This document shows positions 14,220-22,450 of a DNA stretch of 28,130 nt, in pieces; position 1 is the stretch's first letter, and every line of letters starts with the position of its first letter. Source of the stretch: Candidatus Latescibacterota bacterium. Its GTDB lineage: Bacteria; Latescibacterota; UBA2968; UBA8231. The stretch is from NCBI GenBank assembly GCA_022825185.1, contig JAJDYK010000289.1, positions 1 through 28,130 of the forward strand. The letters are read 5' to 3'. The translations under genes were made by a program, and so were the position numbers. The notes under the pieces were generated by a model. It saw only the letters and a list, made by a program, of their open reading frames with translations. It was not told where the DNA came from and searched no databases.

Positions 14220-16408
14220 CGCACGGTAAATTCCGAATAGACCTCGGTTTGGTTGCCGCTCATATCCCGCACCCTCAGCACTAGGCGGTGCACACCCGGC
14301 GACAAGTCTTCCAGCAAATGCCCGTACACGCGCCCAGCTTCTGGATCGTATTCGGCAATCAGCAGACTTCCGTCGAGCTCAAACTCAATGTCTGTTTCCC
14401 GCCCAATGCCCGCGCCTTGGTCGCGCACCGCGCCGCGAATTTCCGGACGCGATCCAACCACGGCCCCCTCAGTCGGCTGCAAACTGCTAATCTTAGGAGC
14501 TTCCAAGTCGGCCAGTAGCGCATAGCGGCCAAAGCGGCGCACCTGAGCCACGACCTGCCTGCTCACAGCGTCCCATTCATTGCTCACCAGCGACCACCTT
14601 TCAGCGGCGACCTCTCGGTAGATGCCCAACTTCTCCGGCGGCAGCGTTTCCCGATCGTAGCGCAGGCGCAGCGCGACCTTGTGGTCAAAGCTGACGTCAG
14701 GCCCCAAGGCAAAAGCCGGGCCGGCCGCAACTAGCGCAGCGGGCACGCGCGGCTCAAAGGCCACGACCTGTGAAAAGAACGGCGCGTACGCGCTCGCCGC
14801 GGCAAAACCCAATTCGACCGCGCCATTGGCATAAGTCAGCTTGGCTGCGGCACCCGGCTTCACGAATTGCTGGTCAAGGACGACCCTTTGCACAGCGGCC
14901 CCTGGCGTCCGCAGCAAAACCGACCCTGCTGTTGGATCGCTCGGATCGAGCGGTACTGCAACCCGGAACTCGCGCAAGCCGGTCTGGCGAGGGCTGACAT
15001 TAGCGGTATCAACGCGGACCAAAGGCGTAGCGCTAGGCACTCGTTCATAGCGCATCACGAGCTCCACGAAATCCGCGTGGGGACGGCGCTCCAAGGCAAA
15101 GGTCGGCGCAGCGGCCCCATCGTCGGGCAGGCGACAAACGGCAAAGGCTGCGGCACCGGCCGGATCCCGCGCCTGAATCCGCCAGTAGGAGGCATTCCGA
15201 TGAATCCGCCACTTGAGCGGGCCGGGGCGGCTCTGCCGCCGATCTACGCGCCGCCACGTCTCGCCATCGCGCGAGCTGGCCAATTCTACTTCCACGAGCC
15301 GGTCGTCCGCATCGCTCAGCCGCGCCTCGATAAAGGTTCCATTCGCTGCCGCCGCGATCCGCGCCCCGGCAATGACCGGCGGTTCATCAACCACCAACCC
15401 AAAGCGCGCCCTGCTCTCGTTGCCATTGACATCCGCGACAACGACGACGGCCTCGTGCCGCCCTCTGGCCAAGTTTAGAATTCCATCGCTAGGCCCCTCG
15501 TAGAATTCAAGGCGATTGCCCGGCAGGCGACACAAGTTGTAAAAGCGACCCACCCCGCCCTTAAAGGCAGCCAACGGCCGGTCCAAATACATCTGGTGCA
15601 TATCGCCGTATCTGACCTGCTCGTAGCGCGCGGCAAAAACCATCTCGCCGTCGATGTGCAATTCCGCGCGATAGGGAGCTAGTTTGTTGGGAGCCGCATC
15701 GGCGCGATCGTACATCAACGCGCTAATGCTCACCGGGCCGAGCACCTGCACGGGCCGCGTCCCGACGAACTCCCCCCGGCTCGGCTGCCAGCGCAAATTC
15801 AGCACATAGGGATCGTGTCCTCCCTCTACTTGAGCATTGCGGCCATGCGGCGTGATGGCCACTCGCTGCAAGGTCGGCGCGACCGTATCGGCGATGGAGA
15901 ACCCATGCAAGAGGGGATTGATCGCCACGTTATTCGCGTCGCGCAACTCCAGGTGCAAATGGGGAGGGCCGGCCCCGCTCTCGCCGCTCCACGCGATGAC
16001 CGAGCCGCCGAGTACTGGAATTTCCCCTTCCTTGAAGTACAAATCCACGCTGTAGCGTCCGCGCTGCTGCTGTGCTTGCTGCACGAGCTCGGCCATGGGC
16101 GCGGCAACGCCCTCCAGATGGGCATAGACCACTGTGCGGCCATCGGCCAATTTCTGGTACAGAGCACGGCCATAGCCCCAAGGCGAGGTGCGCACACGCC
16201 AGATATAGCCGTCGGCTAGAGCCTGTACGGGGTGGCCGGTCTCACCCCAAGTTTTGAGGTCTATGCCAGCGTGGAAGGCGCGGGAACGCGATTCGCCGAA
16301 GGTGGAAGTCAGAGCCGGTGCAAGGCGCAATGGCCAAGTGAAGCCCCCTTCTTCCGCGCTAGCCGGCAGCCACAAAGCCACCGCCAATAAGAGCGTCCTT
16401 TTAATCAC
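14216..16408 (-). CDS. Secreted M23 family (LytM-type) metallopeptidase with a long beta-rich tail
   Basis: 730 aa from the GTG at 16408, with GAGG 6 nt upstream. The signal peptide MIKRTLLLAVALWLPASA directs export. The M23 domain occupies about residues 24-170 with zinc ligands H46 and D50 (FHAGIDL), H97 in VYAHLEG, and H150/H152 in PHLHLEL, so the active site looks complete. These enzymes cut peptide cross-links in peptidoglycan or act in its remodelling. The remaining ~550 residues look like consecutive Ig-like/fibronectin-like modules (VVVVADVNGNESRARFGLVVDEPPVI, and LEAPKISSLQPTEGAVVGSRPEI near 620). The last one ends in LSPGVHRLVLRVRDMSGNQT, typical of surface adhesive domains. It overlaps the LpxH-like gene upstream by 8 nt and converges with the WlbA-like gene. 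Confidence 0.87.
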   Translation of the reverse strand: MIKRTLLLAVALWLPASAEEGGFTWPLRLAPALTSTFGESRSRAFHAGIDLKTWGETGHPVQALADGYIWRVRTSPWGYGRALYQKLADGRTVVYAHLEGVAAPMAELVQQAQQQRGRYSVDLYFKEGEIPVLGGSVIAWSGESGAGPPHLHLELRDANNVAINPLLHGFSIADTVAPTLQRVAITPHGRNAQVEGGHDPYVLNLRWQPSRGEFVGTRPVQVLGPVSISALMYDRADAAPNKLAPYRAELHIDGEMVFAARYEQVRYGDMHQMYLDRPLAAFKGGVGRFYNLCRLPGNRLEFYEGPSDGILNLARGRHEAVVVVADVNGNESRARFGLVVDEPPVIAGARIAAAANGTFIEARLSDADDRLVEVELASSRDGETWRRVDRRQSRPGPLKWRIHRNASYWRIQARDPAGAAAFAVCRLPDDGAAAPTFALERRPHADFVELVMRYERVPSATPLVRVDTANVSPRQTGLREFRVAVPLDPSDPTAGSVLLRTPGAAVQRVVLDQQFVKPGAAAKLTYANGAVELGFAAASAYAPFFSQVVAFEPRVPAALVAAGPAFALGPDVSFDHKVALRLRYDRETLPPEKLGIYREVAAERWSLVSNEWDAVSRQVVAQVRRFGRYALLADLEAPKISSLQPTEGAVVGSRPEIRGAVRDQGAGIGRETDIEFELDGSLLIAEYDPEAGRVYGHLLEDLSPGVHRLVLRVRDMSGNQTEVYSEFTVR

Positions 16409-17075
16409 AATCGTCCTCGTATGTATGTAGGGCCATGCGGTCCGGGGTCACTTCGAGAAAGTAAAAGGGTCTTTCGGTCCAAGCACCGGTATTGAAATAG
16501 CACCGGCCCTGCCGCTCAATCGCCATGGCCGCGTGCGTGTGCCCGCAGGTCACGGCTTCAACCCCTTCCTGCTGCGCCACGCGCAGGGCGTTACGCGCTA
16601 CGTGCTCGTTGAGCACCCGGTAGAACAAAGGCCATTTCTTGGCGTATTCGGCCACGTGAGCATCGCGCCCGCCGAGCCAGATGCGGCAACGGTGCAAGCG
16701 GCGGAAAACCCACTTGAACGCCGCATGTCGAGGCATCAGCCGATCGAGCCGATGGCCGTGAATTACGAGTAGCCGCCGGTCGAGTCGCCAGCTATCGACA
16801 AAGCGAATCCGCCCCGAATCAGCCAGCTTGAACTCGGCATCGCGATTGCCGTACACCCAAATTACGGGCCGGGATTGCGACTCGCTCACGAGGCGCTCCA
16901 ACACGGCCCGATGGGCAGCGGGTAGGGCTTGGCCCGGCCGATCTATGACGTCGCCGTTGAGCACGAGCGGCACCCCTTGGGGCAAGGTATCCAGCCAAGA
17001 CAAAAAGTGGCGATGGTAAAAGTAAGCCGATCCGAGATGCAAATCGCTGACGATAAAACAACGTGCGACGCCCAT
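16401..17075 (-). CDS. LpxH-like calcineurin-family metallophosphoesterase
   Basis: 224 aa, the size of LpxH. The five metal-binding blocks of the family are present: SDLHLGS (9-15), NGDVIDR, YGNRDAEF, VIHGHRLD, and CGHTHAA. The GNRD form instead of GNHD and the overall layout match UDP-2,3-diacylglucosamine pyrophosphatases, which make lipid X in lipid A synthesis at the inner face of the inner membrane. Other proteins of this shape act on unknown phosphoesters, so the exact function is inferred and no symbol is given. The ATG at 17075 follows AAGGGG closely. It overlaps the M23 peptidase by 8 nt, an envelope pairing. It is divergent from rsmF across 40 AT-rich bases. Confidence 0.8.
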   Translation of the reverse strand: MGVARCFIVSDLHLGSAYFYHRHFLSWLDTLPQGVPLVLNGDVIDRPGQALPAAHRAVLERLVSESQSRPVIWVYGNRDAEFKLADSGRIRFVDSWRLDRRLLVIHGHRLDRLMPRHAAFKWVFRRLHRCRIWLGGRDAHVAEYAKKWPLFYRVLNEHVARNALRVAQQEGVEAVTCGHTHAAMAIERQGRCYFNTGAWTERPFYFLEVTPDRMALHTYEDDCD

Positions 17076-17115
17076 GCCCCTTGCTGTGCCTTATATTTAA
17101 TTGAATAACCGCCCG

Positions 17116-18579
17116 ATGAATAAACAGACAACCCCATCTACGCGCAAAGCGTACGACCCGGACAAATTACAGGCCCTGCTCCAGTACCTCGGCCGCCTGC
17201 TGCCCAACGACCAAGAGCGCGCGGCCTTTTATCAGTGCTCGCGCACGCCTCCCCCAGCTTCGCTGCGCCTGAACGCGCTCCAAGCGCAAGCGCAACACGT
17301 ACAACCCTACTTGCATCAGCGCGGCCAAAACGTGCCTTGGTGCAGCGAGGGCTTCGTCTTGCCGGAGGGCGACACAAGCCTCGGCCAGACCATTGAACAC
17401 GCTATGGGCGCGTACTACGTCCAAGCCAAGGCCCCCATGCTAGCCGTCGAAGTCTTGGCCCCCCAGCCCGGCGAACGCGTCCTCGACCTGTGCGCCGCCC
17501 CAGGCGGCAAGGCCACCCAGATTGCCGCGCGCATGCAAAACAGCGGCCTGCTGCTAGCCAATGAACCCCAGCGCAAGCGCATGCCCGCCCTCGTGGGCAA
17601 TTTAGAGCGCTGTGGGGTGGCTAATCACGTCTTGACGCAAGCCCGAGGGACCATGCTAACGCGCTACTTCCCCAACTTTTTCGACCGCATCCTCGTCGAT
17701 GCACCGTGCTCGGGCGATGGCATCGTGCGCAAAGATCAGAACATGCTCACCTATTGGTCGCCGCAAGACGCCCAACACCTCGCACAGCAACAGAAGGGCC
17801 TCTTGCGCGCCGCCTACCAGATGCTGCGCCCTGGCGGCACCTTGGTGTACTCGACATGCTCGCTGTCGCTGGAGGAAAACGAAGAAGTGCTCCTCGGGCT
17901 GTTGCGACGCTATAAGGAAGACGTCGCGATCCTCCCTATCGCAGAATTCGAGGGGCCATCGCTACCAGATACATTGGCCGCCCAATTCCCAGCCGAGTTC
18001 ACCCGCTGCGTCCGCGTCTGGCCCCACCACCACGACACCGAAGGAGCTTTCGTCGTTCGCCTTTCCAAACGCACACCAACGCCAAGCCTCGAAGACGCTC
18101 CTGATTGGGCTGCATCGACGACCGATCCCACCGCCGCCGACTCCCAGCTCGCCATCAAAAATCGGTGGAACGGCACCCTACCCTGCCCCTCAGATCAGAT
18201 ATTCACCGTTAGTACCCGCCACCTGTGCCGACAACCGGCGCTCGGCCCAGCGCTCCAAGAGCATCTACCCTACTTCGTCCGCAGCGGCATGAAGGTGGCT
18301 CGCCTCCACAAAGGCTACCACTACCTAAGTCAACAAACCGTCGCTATGTGGGGGCATCTCATGCAGGGACCCAGCATCGAGTTGAGCTGGCCTCAACTAC
18401 AGGACTTGTTCGCGGGGCGTCCACTCTACTGCGATCCGCCCACGGGCCTCAAAGGCGAAATTTTCTGCCGCTTTGGGCCGTGGACCGTCTGTCGCGCCAT
18501 CGTCAAAGAGGAAGGCCGCCTGATTGAAGGCATGCTGCCGCGCGCGTTGTTCCGCGCCCAGCTAGCGTCGCTGATCTAG
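17116..18579 (+). CDS. rsmF: 16S rRNA m5C methyltransferase, RsmF type
   Basis: 487 aa from the ATG at 17116; a TTG five codons upstream is the other possibility, and neither has a clear SD. The SAM-binding motif I is VLDLCAAPGGKATQIA. The two catalytic cysteines of the NOL1/NOP2/Sun family are C198 in VDAPCSGDG (motif IV) and C248 in VYSTCSL (motif VI). The C-terminal ~200 residues carry a PUA-like RNA-binding part (GMKVARLHKGYHYLSQQ, RALFRAQLASL). RsmF, as distinct from RsmB, has this C-terminal extension and methylates C1407 of 16S rRNA in E. coli. Length agrees with the E. coli protein (479 aa). It is a single-gene unit, converging with ubiX across a 2-nt gap. Confidence 0.88.
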   Translation: MNKQTTPSTRKAYDPDKLQALLQYLGRLLPNDQERAAFYQCSRTPPPASLRLNALQAQAQHVQPYLHQRGQNVPWCSEGFVLPEGDTSLGQTIEHAMGAYYVQAKAPMLAVEVLAPQPGERVLDLCAAPGGKATQIAARMQNSGLLLANEPQRKRMPALVGNLERCGVANHVLTQARGTMLTRYFPNFFDRILVDAPCSGDGIVRKDQNMLTYWSPQDAQHLAQQQKGLLRAAYQMLRPGGTLVYSTCSLSLEENEEVLLGLLRRYKEDVAILPIAEFEGPSLPDTLAAQFPAEFTRCVRVWPHHHDTEGAFVVRLSKRTPTPSLEDAPDWAASTTDPTAADSQLAIKNRWNGTLPCPSDQIFTVSTRHLCRQPALGPALQEHLPYFVRSGMKVARLHKGYHYLSQQTVAMWGHLMQGPSIELSWPQLQDLFAGRPLYCDPPTGLKGEIFCRFGPWTVCRAIVKEEGRLIEGMLPRALFRAQLASLI

Positions 18580-18581
18580 GG

Positions 18582-19202
18582 TTACTTTTTTCCTTCCGGC
18601 CCCTGCCAAGGCGGGAAGAGTTGGTGTTCAATCCGCAGCATGTTGCAAATGCGACCGGCGATAAAATCGCCCAAATCGTCAAAGGTCTGCGGCTTTTGGT
18701 AGAAGGCTGGCATGGCCGGTAGAATGATGGCCCCGGCCTCGGCCGCTGCCGTCATATTGCGCAACTGAATCAGGTTGAGCGGGGTCTCGCGCACTACCAG
18801 CACTAGCGGTCGTCGCTCCTTGAGGCTGACATCGGCCGCGCGCTCAATCAGGCTCGCAGACGCCCCGCGAGCAATACCCGACAGCGTCTTGACCGAACAA
18901 GGCACCACCACCATGCCGTCGATGGCCACCGAACCGCTGGCGATGGGAGCCGCTAGGTCGCTGGCATTGTACTCGCGTAGTTCACCAGCTTGGGTTTCCT
19001 CCCCGTAGCACCGCGTTATAAACGCCTGCAAGCTCTCCTTGTCGGGACGGAAACCCAGCTCTTCGACGAGCAAGTAACGCCCGTATTTGGACAGGACCAG
19101 ATGCACTTGGTGCCCGCCAATCAGCAGAGCGCGTAGCAAGCGACCGGCGTAGAGCGCACCACTGGCCCCGGTGATGCCGACGACGATCTGCTTGCCGCTC
19201 AC
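18582..19202 (-). CDS. ubiX: UbiX-type flavin prenyltransferase
   Basis: 206 aa. The FMN-binding signature [13 protein letters not shown] opens the protein; [38 protein letters not shown] and [18 protein letters not shown] are the classic UbiX blocks. The enzyme prenylates FMN to the cofactor used by UbiD-family decarboxylases, in ubiquinone or futalosine-route menaquinone synthesis. Start is a GTG at 19202 overlapping the dehydratase stop (GTGA), with AAGGAG 5 nt upstream. No ubiD is in the window, but a UbiA prenyltransferase begins the same strand at 27578-28130 beyond the accessory block, a frequent companion. The dehydratase overlap is positional and need not mean a joint pathway. Confidence 0.92.
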   Translation of the reverse strand: MSGKQIVVGITGASGALYAGRLLRALLIGGHQVHLVLSKYGRYLLVEELGFRPDKESLQAFITRCYGEETQAGELREYNASDLAAPIASGSVAIDGMVVVPCSVKTLSGIARGASASLIERAADVSLKERRPLVLVVRETPLNLIQLRNMTAAAEAGAIILPAMPAFYQKPQTFDDLGDFIAGRICNMLRIEHQLFPPWQGPEGKK

Positions 19203-21181
19203 GACGTCTCCTTCAGTGCTGCGCGACCCGCTTCGAGCGTGGCGACAATCGCATCTACGTCATAAACGCAACCGCCCCAAGTGCCGCCGCCGACGTTTTG
19301 CAGCGCCGCCCACAGCTTAGTGTCGTCGGGCAGTTCCGCTTCGGGCGCAAGGTCGGGGCGCAAGGCGCGCTCGGCCAACACCCGCTGGCCTTCCTCTGCG
19401 CCGAACTCCTCGCCTTCGCAGCCGACCAAATCGATACGTCCGCGCAGGTCGTGGCAGTCGATTTCAATGGCGATCAAATCGCCGTCCCGCAACTTGCCGA
19501 TTGGTCCGCCAGCCAATGCCTCTGGGCCGATGTGCCCAATGCAAGGACCAGAAGAAAATCCCGAAAACCGCGCGTCCGTAAGCAGCGCCACGCGCTTGCC
19601 AATATCCGTGTACTTGAGCGCAATCGTAACCTGCGCCACTTCCTCCATTCCCGTGCCCATCGGCCCGCAGCTAATCATCACCAGCACGTCGCCCGGCTCG
19701 ATCTTGCCGTCCTTGATCGCGGCGATGGTGTCGCGTTCGGTGGTAAAAACCTTCGCCGGCCCCGTGTGCCGATAGATTCCCTGTGCGTCCAGCAACGAAG
19801 CGTCGATGGCCGTGCTTTTGACGACCGCACCCTCGGGCGAAATGTTGCCGACCGGAAAGCAGATGGTGCTGGTCAGACCCTTAGAGCGGGCGCGATCGGC
19901 GTCCATAATCACATCGTCCGGCTCCACCCCATCTAGCTTTTGCAACTCCTCGCGGAAGCGGCGGCGGCGCGGTGCATCCTCCCACCAGTCGAGATTTTCA
20001 CCCAGCGTGCGACCCGTGACCGTCATAACCCCCTCCTCCAACAGCCCCAAGCGACGCAGATGCAACATGACCTCGGGCACCCCACCGGCCAAAAAGGCAC
20101 GCACAGTAACGTGGAACTCCGGCCCGTTCGGCAGCACATCGACCAAGCGCGGCACCTCGCGATTGACCCGGTCCCAATCCTCCACCTCCGGTCGCTTCCG
20201 CCCAGCCGCATGGGCAATAGCCGGCACGTGCAGGATCAAGTTCGTCGAACCGCCAAAGGCCGCGTGAACTACCATGGCGTTGTGCAGCGCCTGGTCGGTG
20301 ACCAACTCCTGCGAGCGAATGCCTGCGGCCTCCAGCGCCATCAGTGCCCGCGCCGAGCGCACGGCCATATCGTGCCAGACTGCTTCTCCCGAAGGGGCCA
20401 GCGCCGAATGCGGCAGCGACAGCCCCATCGCCTCGCCCACAACTTGGGTCGTGGCCGCAGTCCCCAAAAACTGGCATCCACCCCCCGGCGTGGCACAGGC
20501 GCGGCAGCCGAGCACCTGAAAGTCGTCGATATCCATCTCGCCCTGCGCCAGCCGCGACCCGGCGGACTGGATCTTACCCGCATCCTCGCCTTCTTCCGGC
20601 GGCAGGGTCACTCCACCGGGCACGACAATGACCGGCAGGTCTGGCGTACCGGCTAGGGCAATGAGGATCGCCGGCAATCCCTTGTCGCAGGTGCCCACCC
20701 CCATCACGCCGCGCCGCGTTGGCAACGAGCGGATCAAGCGACGTAGGATCACGGCCGCGTCGTTGCGGTACGGCAGACTGTCGAACATACCCGTCGTGCC
20801 CTGCGTGCGGCCATCGCACGGGTCCGAGCAATAAGCGGCAAAAGGAATGCCACCCCGGCGGTGGATCTCCTCAGCCGCGGCTTCCATCAGCAGGCCGATT
20901 TCCCAGTGGCCGGTGTGGTAGCCCAGCGCGATCGGCCGACCATCCGGGGCGCGGATGCCGCCCTGCGTGCTGACGATGAGGAACTCTCCCCGGCCCAGTT
21001 CGTCGGGGTTCCAGCCCATCCCCGCGTTCTGGCTGTAGCCAAAGATGTGGCCGCTCGGCGCTTCTACTACCTGCTCTATGGTCAGCGGTAGCTTGCCGCT
21101 GGGACCGGGCGCGCGGGTGCGGATTTGGTAGATTGCGTCATCAGTCTCGCCGACGATTTCTGCAAAGGAATCGGTACTCAT
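19199..21181 (-). CDS. yjhG: IlvD/Edd family dehydratase, YjhG/YagF type (D-xylonate dehydratase-like)
   Basis: 660 aa from the ATG at 21181 (GAGG upstream). Extra in-frame codons upstream only translate a dispersed repeat and are left out. YjhG/YagF enzymes remove water from D-xylonate and related aldonates; they are longer than IlvD (~560-615) and this length fits. Signature blocks match that group closely as I recall it: [35 protein letters not shown] (C122), [11 protein letters not shown] (C165), [10 protein letters not shown] (C236), [44 protein letters not shown]. The three cysteines are the expected Fe-S ligands. The C-terminus [13 protein letters not shown] is also YjhG-like. It is the middle gene of rfbB > this > ubiX, 139 nt after rfbB. 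Biosynthetic IlvD is unlikely. Substrate stereochemistry is inferred. Confidence 0.87.
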   Translation of the reverse strand: MSTDSFAEIVGETDDAIYQIRTRAPGPSGKLPLTIEQVVEAPSGHIFGYSQNAGMGWNPDELGRGEFLIVSTQGGIRAPDGRPIALGYHTGHWEIGLLMEAAAEEIHRRGGIPFAAYCSDPCDGRTQGTTGMFDSLPYRNDAAVILRRLIRSLPTRRGVMGVGTCDKGLPAILIALAGTPDLPVIVVPGGVTLPPEEGEDAGKIQSAGSRLAQGEMDIDDFQVLGCRACATPGGGCQFLGTAATTQVVGEAMGLSLPHSALAPSGEAVWHDMAVRSARALMALEAAGIRSQELVTDQALHNAMVVHAAFGGSTNLILHVPAIAHAAGRKRPEVEDWDRVNREVPRLVDVLPNGPEFHVTVRAFLAGGVPEVMLHLRRLGLLEEGVMTVTGRTLGENLDWWEDAPRRRRFREELQKLDGVEPDDVIMDADRARSKGLTSTICFPVGNISPEGAVVKSTAIDASLLDAQGIYRHTGPAKVFTTERDTIAAIKDGKIEPGDVLVMISCGPMGTGMEEVAQVTIALKYTDIGKRVALLTDARFSGFSSGPCIGHIGPEALAGGPIGKLRDGDLIAIEIDCHDLRGRIDLVGCEGEEFGAEEGQRVLAERALRPDLAPEAELPDDTKLWAALQNVGGGTWGGCVYDVDAIVATLEAGRAALKETS

Positions 21182-21247
21182 GCTGCCTCGTTTATGGTTC
21201 ACTAATTCACTGATGTTACGCATCGTCCTGTCTGTATGCCAGCCCCT

Positions 21248-21273
21248 GTCATGCTGAGCGGAGCGAAGCATCC
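21248..21273. repeat. Dispersed intergenic repeat of the GTCATGCTGAGCGGAGCGAA type
   Basis: The segment reads GTCATGCTGAGCGGAGCGAA followed by GCATCC, with inverted ends ATGCT (21251-21255) and AGCAT (21267-21271). Read backwards it would encode MLRSAQHD, a phrase often mis-annotated at gene starts in repeat-rich genomes. It lies in the 139-bp gap between rfbB and the dehydratase; the rest of that gap shows nothing else. I recognise it as a common dispersed short repeat family, but only one copy is visible here. Confidence 0.6.
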
Positions 21274-21320
21274 CATACCTAGGTGCTCGTGCGGAGCGTC
21301 AGTAATTCAGAGAGATGTCC

Positions 21321-22331
21321 CTACCAACTTTCTTCGCGGACTTGGATTTTCTTCAGTAGAGGACGCCACCAAGCCTCGTTTTCGCGGTACCAATGGACCG
21401 TATCGCGGAAGCTCTCGGCAAAATCGACTTGCGGTTCCCAACCTAGCTCGGTGCGGATTTTGGTCGAATCGAGTAAATAGCGCCGGTCGTGGCCGGGTCG
21501 GTCTTCGACATAGGTTTTGTGCGCGGCGTCCATCCCCAAGGCGTCAAGGATTAGGTCGGCAATGGTTTCGACGTCTTTTTCAATGCCGCTGCCAACGTTG
21601 TACGTCTCGCCGATCTCGCCCTTTTTTAGCACTAGGTCGATGGCCCGACAGTGATCGTCAACGTGAAGCCACTCGCGGCGGTTCTGGCTGGATTTGTACA
21701 GCGGCATCTTCTGACCACTGAGCAGGCGGACGACGAAGAAGGGGATGACTTTCTCCGGGAATTGATAGGGGCCGAAATTGTTGGCGCAGTTCGACAGCGT
21801 CACGGGCAGACCAAAGGTGTGGCCATAAGCGCGCACAGCCAGATCAGCGGCAGCCTTGGCCGCGTTGTACGGAGTGCGCGGCCGATAGGGCGATTCCTCA
21901 CTAAAGGATTCCTCCGAGTCGAGGGCCAGATCGCCGTACACTTCGCAGGTGGAAATGTGGTGGAAGCGCGGCACTTGGGCGTCGGCCGCGGCCTGCAACA
22001 GCTTTTGCGTCCCCACGACATTGGTCTGGAAAAAGGCCGAGGGATTGACAATGGCCAAGCTGTTGTGCGATTCTGCGGCAAAGTTGACCACGTAATCCGG
22101 GCGGTGGACCTCGAAGAGGTGGCGGGTCAGATCGGCATTCTGAATATCGCCGCGGACAAAGGTGTAGCGGTCGCCGTAGTTTTCCTCCACGTCCTGCAGG
22201 CTGGCCAAGTTGCCAGCGTAGGTAAGCAGATCGTAGTTGACAATGCGGTCGTCGGGGTAGGTCGATAGCCAGTAGCGAATGAAATTGGAGCCGATGAAGC
22301 CGGCACCGCCGGTGACGAATAGGGTGGTCAT
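21321..22331 (-). CDS. rfbB: dTDP-glucose 4,6-dehydratase family protein with an altered active site
   Basis: 336 aa, an extended short-chain dehydrogenase. The NAD-binding motif is VTGGAGFIGSNFIRYW (6-21), and the catalytic pair Y155 and K159 is in TPYNAAKA. RmlB-specific features include YDLLTYAGNLASL, PYQFPEKVIPFFV and REWLHVDDHCRAIDLVL. In the usual enzyme the active site is STDEVYG, where Asp is the acid that expels the C6 hydroxyl and Glu the base at C5. Here it is STCEVYG, with Cys at 129 and Glu kept at 130. The usual ESHVDRSI is ESHNSLAI. It is therefore a divergent subfamily and the substrate or rate may differ. It lies upstream of the dehydratase on the same strand. rfbC is 20 kb away and rfbA and rfbD are not seen. 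Confidence 0.8.
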   Translation of the reverse strand: MTTLFVTGGAGFIGSNFIRYWLSTYPDDRIVNYDLLTYAGNLASLQDVEENYGDRYTFVRGDIQNADLTRHLFEVHRPDYVVNFAAESHNSLAIVNPSAFFQTNVVGTQKLLQAAADAQVPRFHHISTCEVYGDLALDSEESFSEESPYRPRTPYNAAKAAADLAVRAYGHTFGLPVTLSNCANNFGPYQFPEKVIPFFVVRLLSGQKMPLYKSSQNRREWLHVDDHCRAIDLVLKKGEIGETYNVGSGIEKDVETIADLILDALGMDAAHKTYVEDRPGHDRRYLLDSTKIRTELGWEPQVDFAESFRDTVHWYRENEAWWRPLLKKIQVREESW

Positions 22332-22409
22332 GGATGCTCTTGGTTAGAGATTGGGTGCGTAGTCCGTCATTTAATATAACATTTGGGCAACTCGCAGCCG
22401 GGATTTCAG

Positions 22410-22450
22410 TTAATACCCTTATTACTACCCTCACTCAAGCATTACTACCC
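22410..22450. repeat. Three short iterated repeats between fic and rfbB
   Basis: GTTAATACCC (22410-22419), ATTACTACCC (22421-22430) and ATTACTACCC (22441-22450) share the pattern TTAnTACCC and are spaced 11 and 20 bp apart, one and two helical turns. The last overlaps the fic stop region (22435). They lie 79-119 bp upstream of the rfbB ATG. They could be operator sites for rfbB or the edge of the accessory block. No clear -35/-10 pair was found nearby. Confidence 0.4.

Noticed and set aside
14867..15478. 203-codon open frame on the plus strand inside the M23 gene
   Set aside because: It is a GC-rich shadow of the 730-aa peptidase, with no domain, no SD and biased composition.
21651..22268. 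205-codon plus-strand frame across rfbB
   Set aside because: It is antisense to a well-supported dehydratase family gene. Its hydrophobic V/A-rich content is the usual shadow of that frame.
22410..22450. CRISPR array or plasmid-type replication origin suggested by the short repeats
   Set aside because: Only three 10-bp repeats with 1- and 10-bp gaps, with no spacers, no cas genes and no rep gene.
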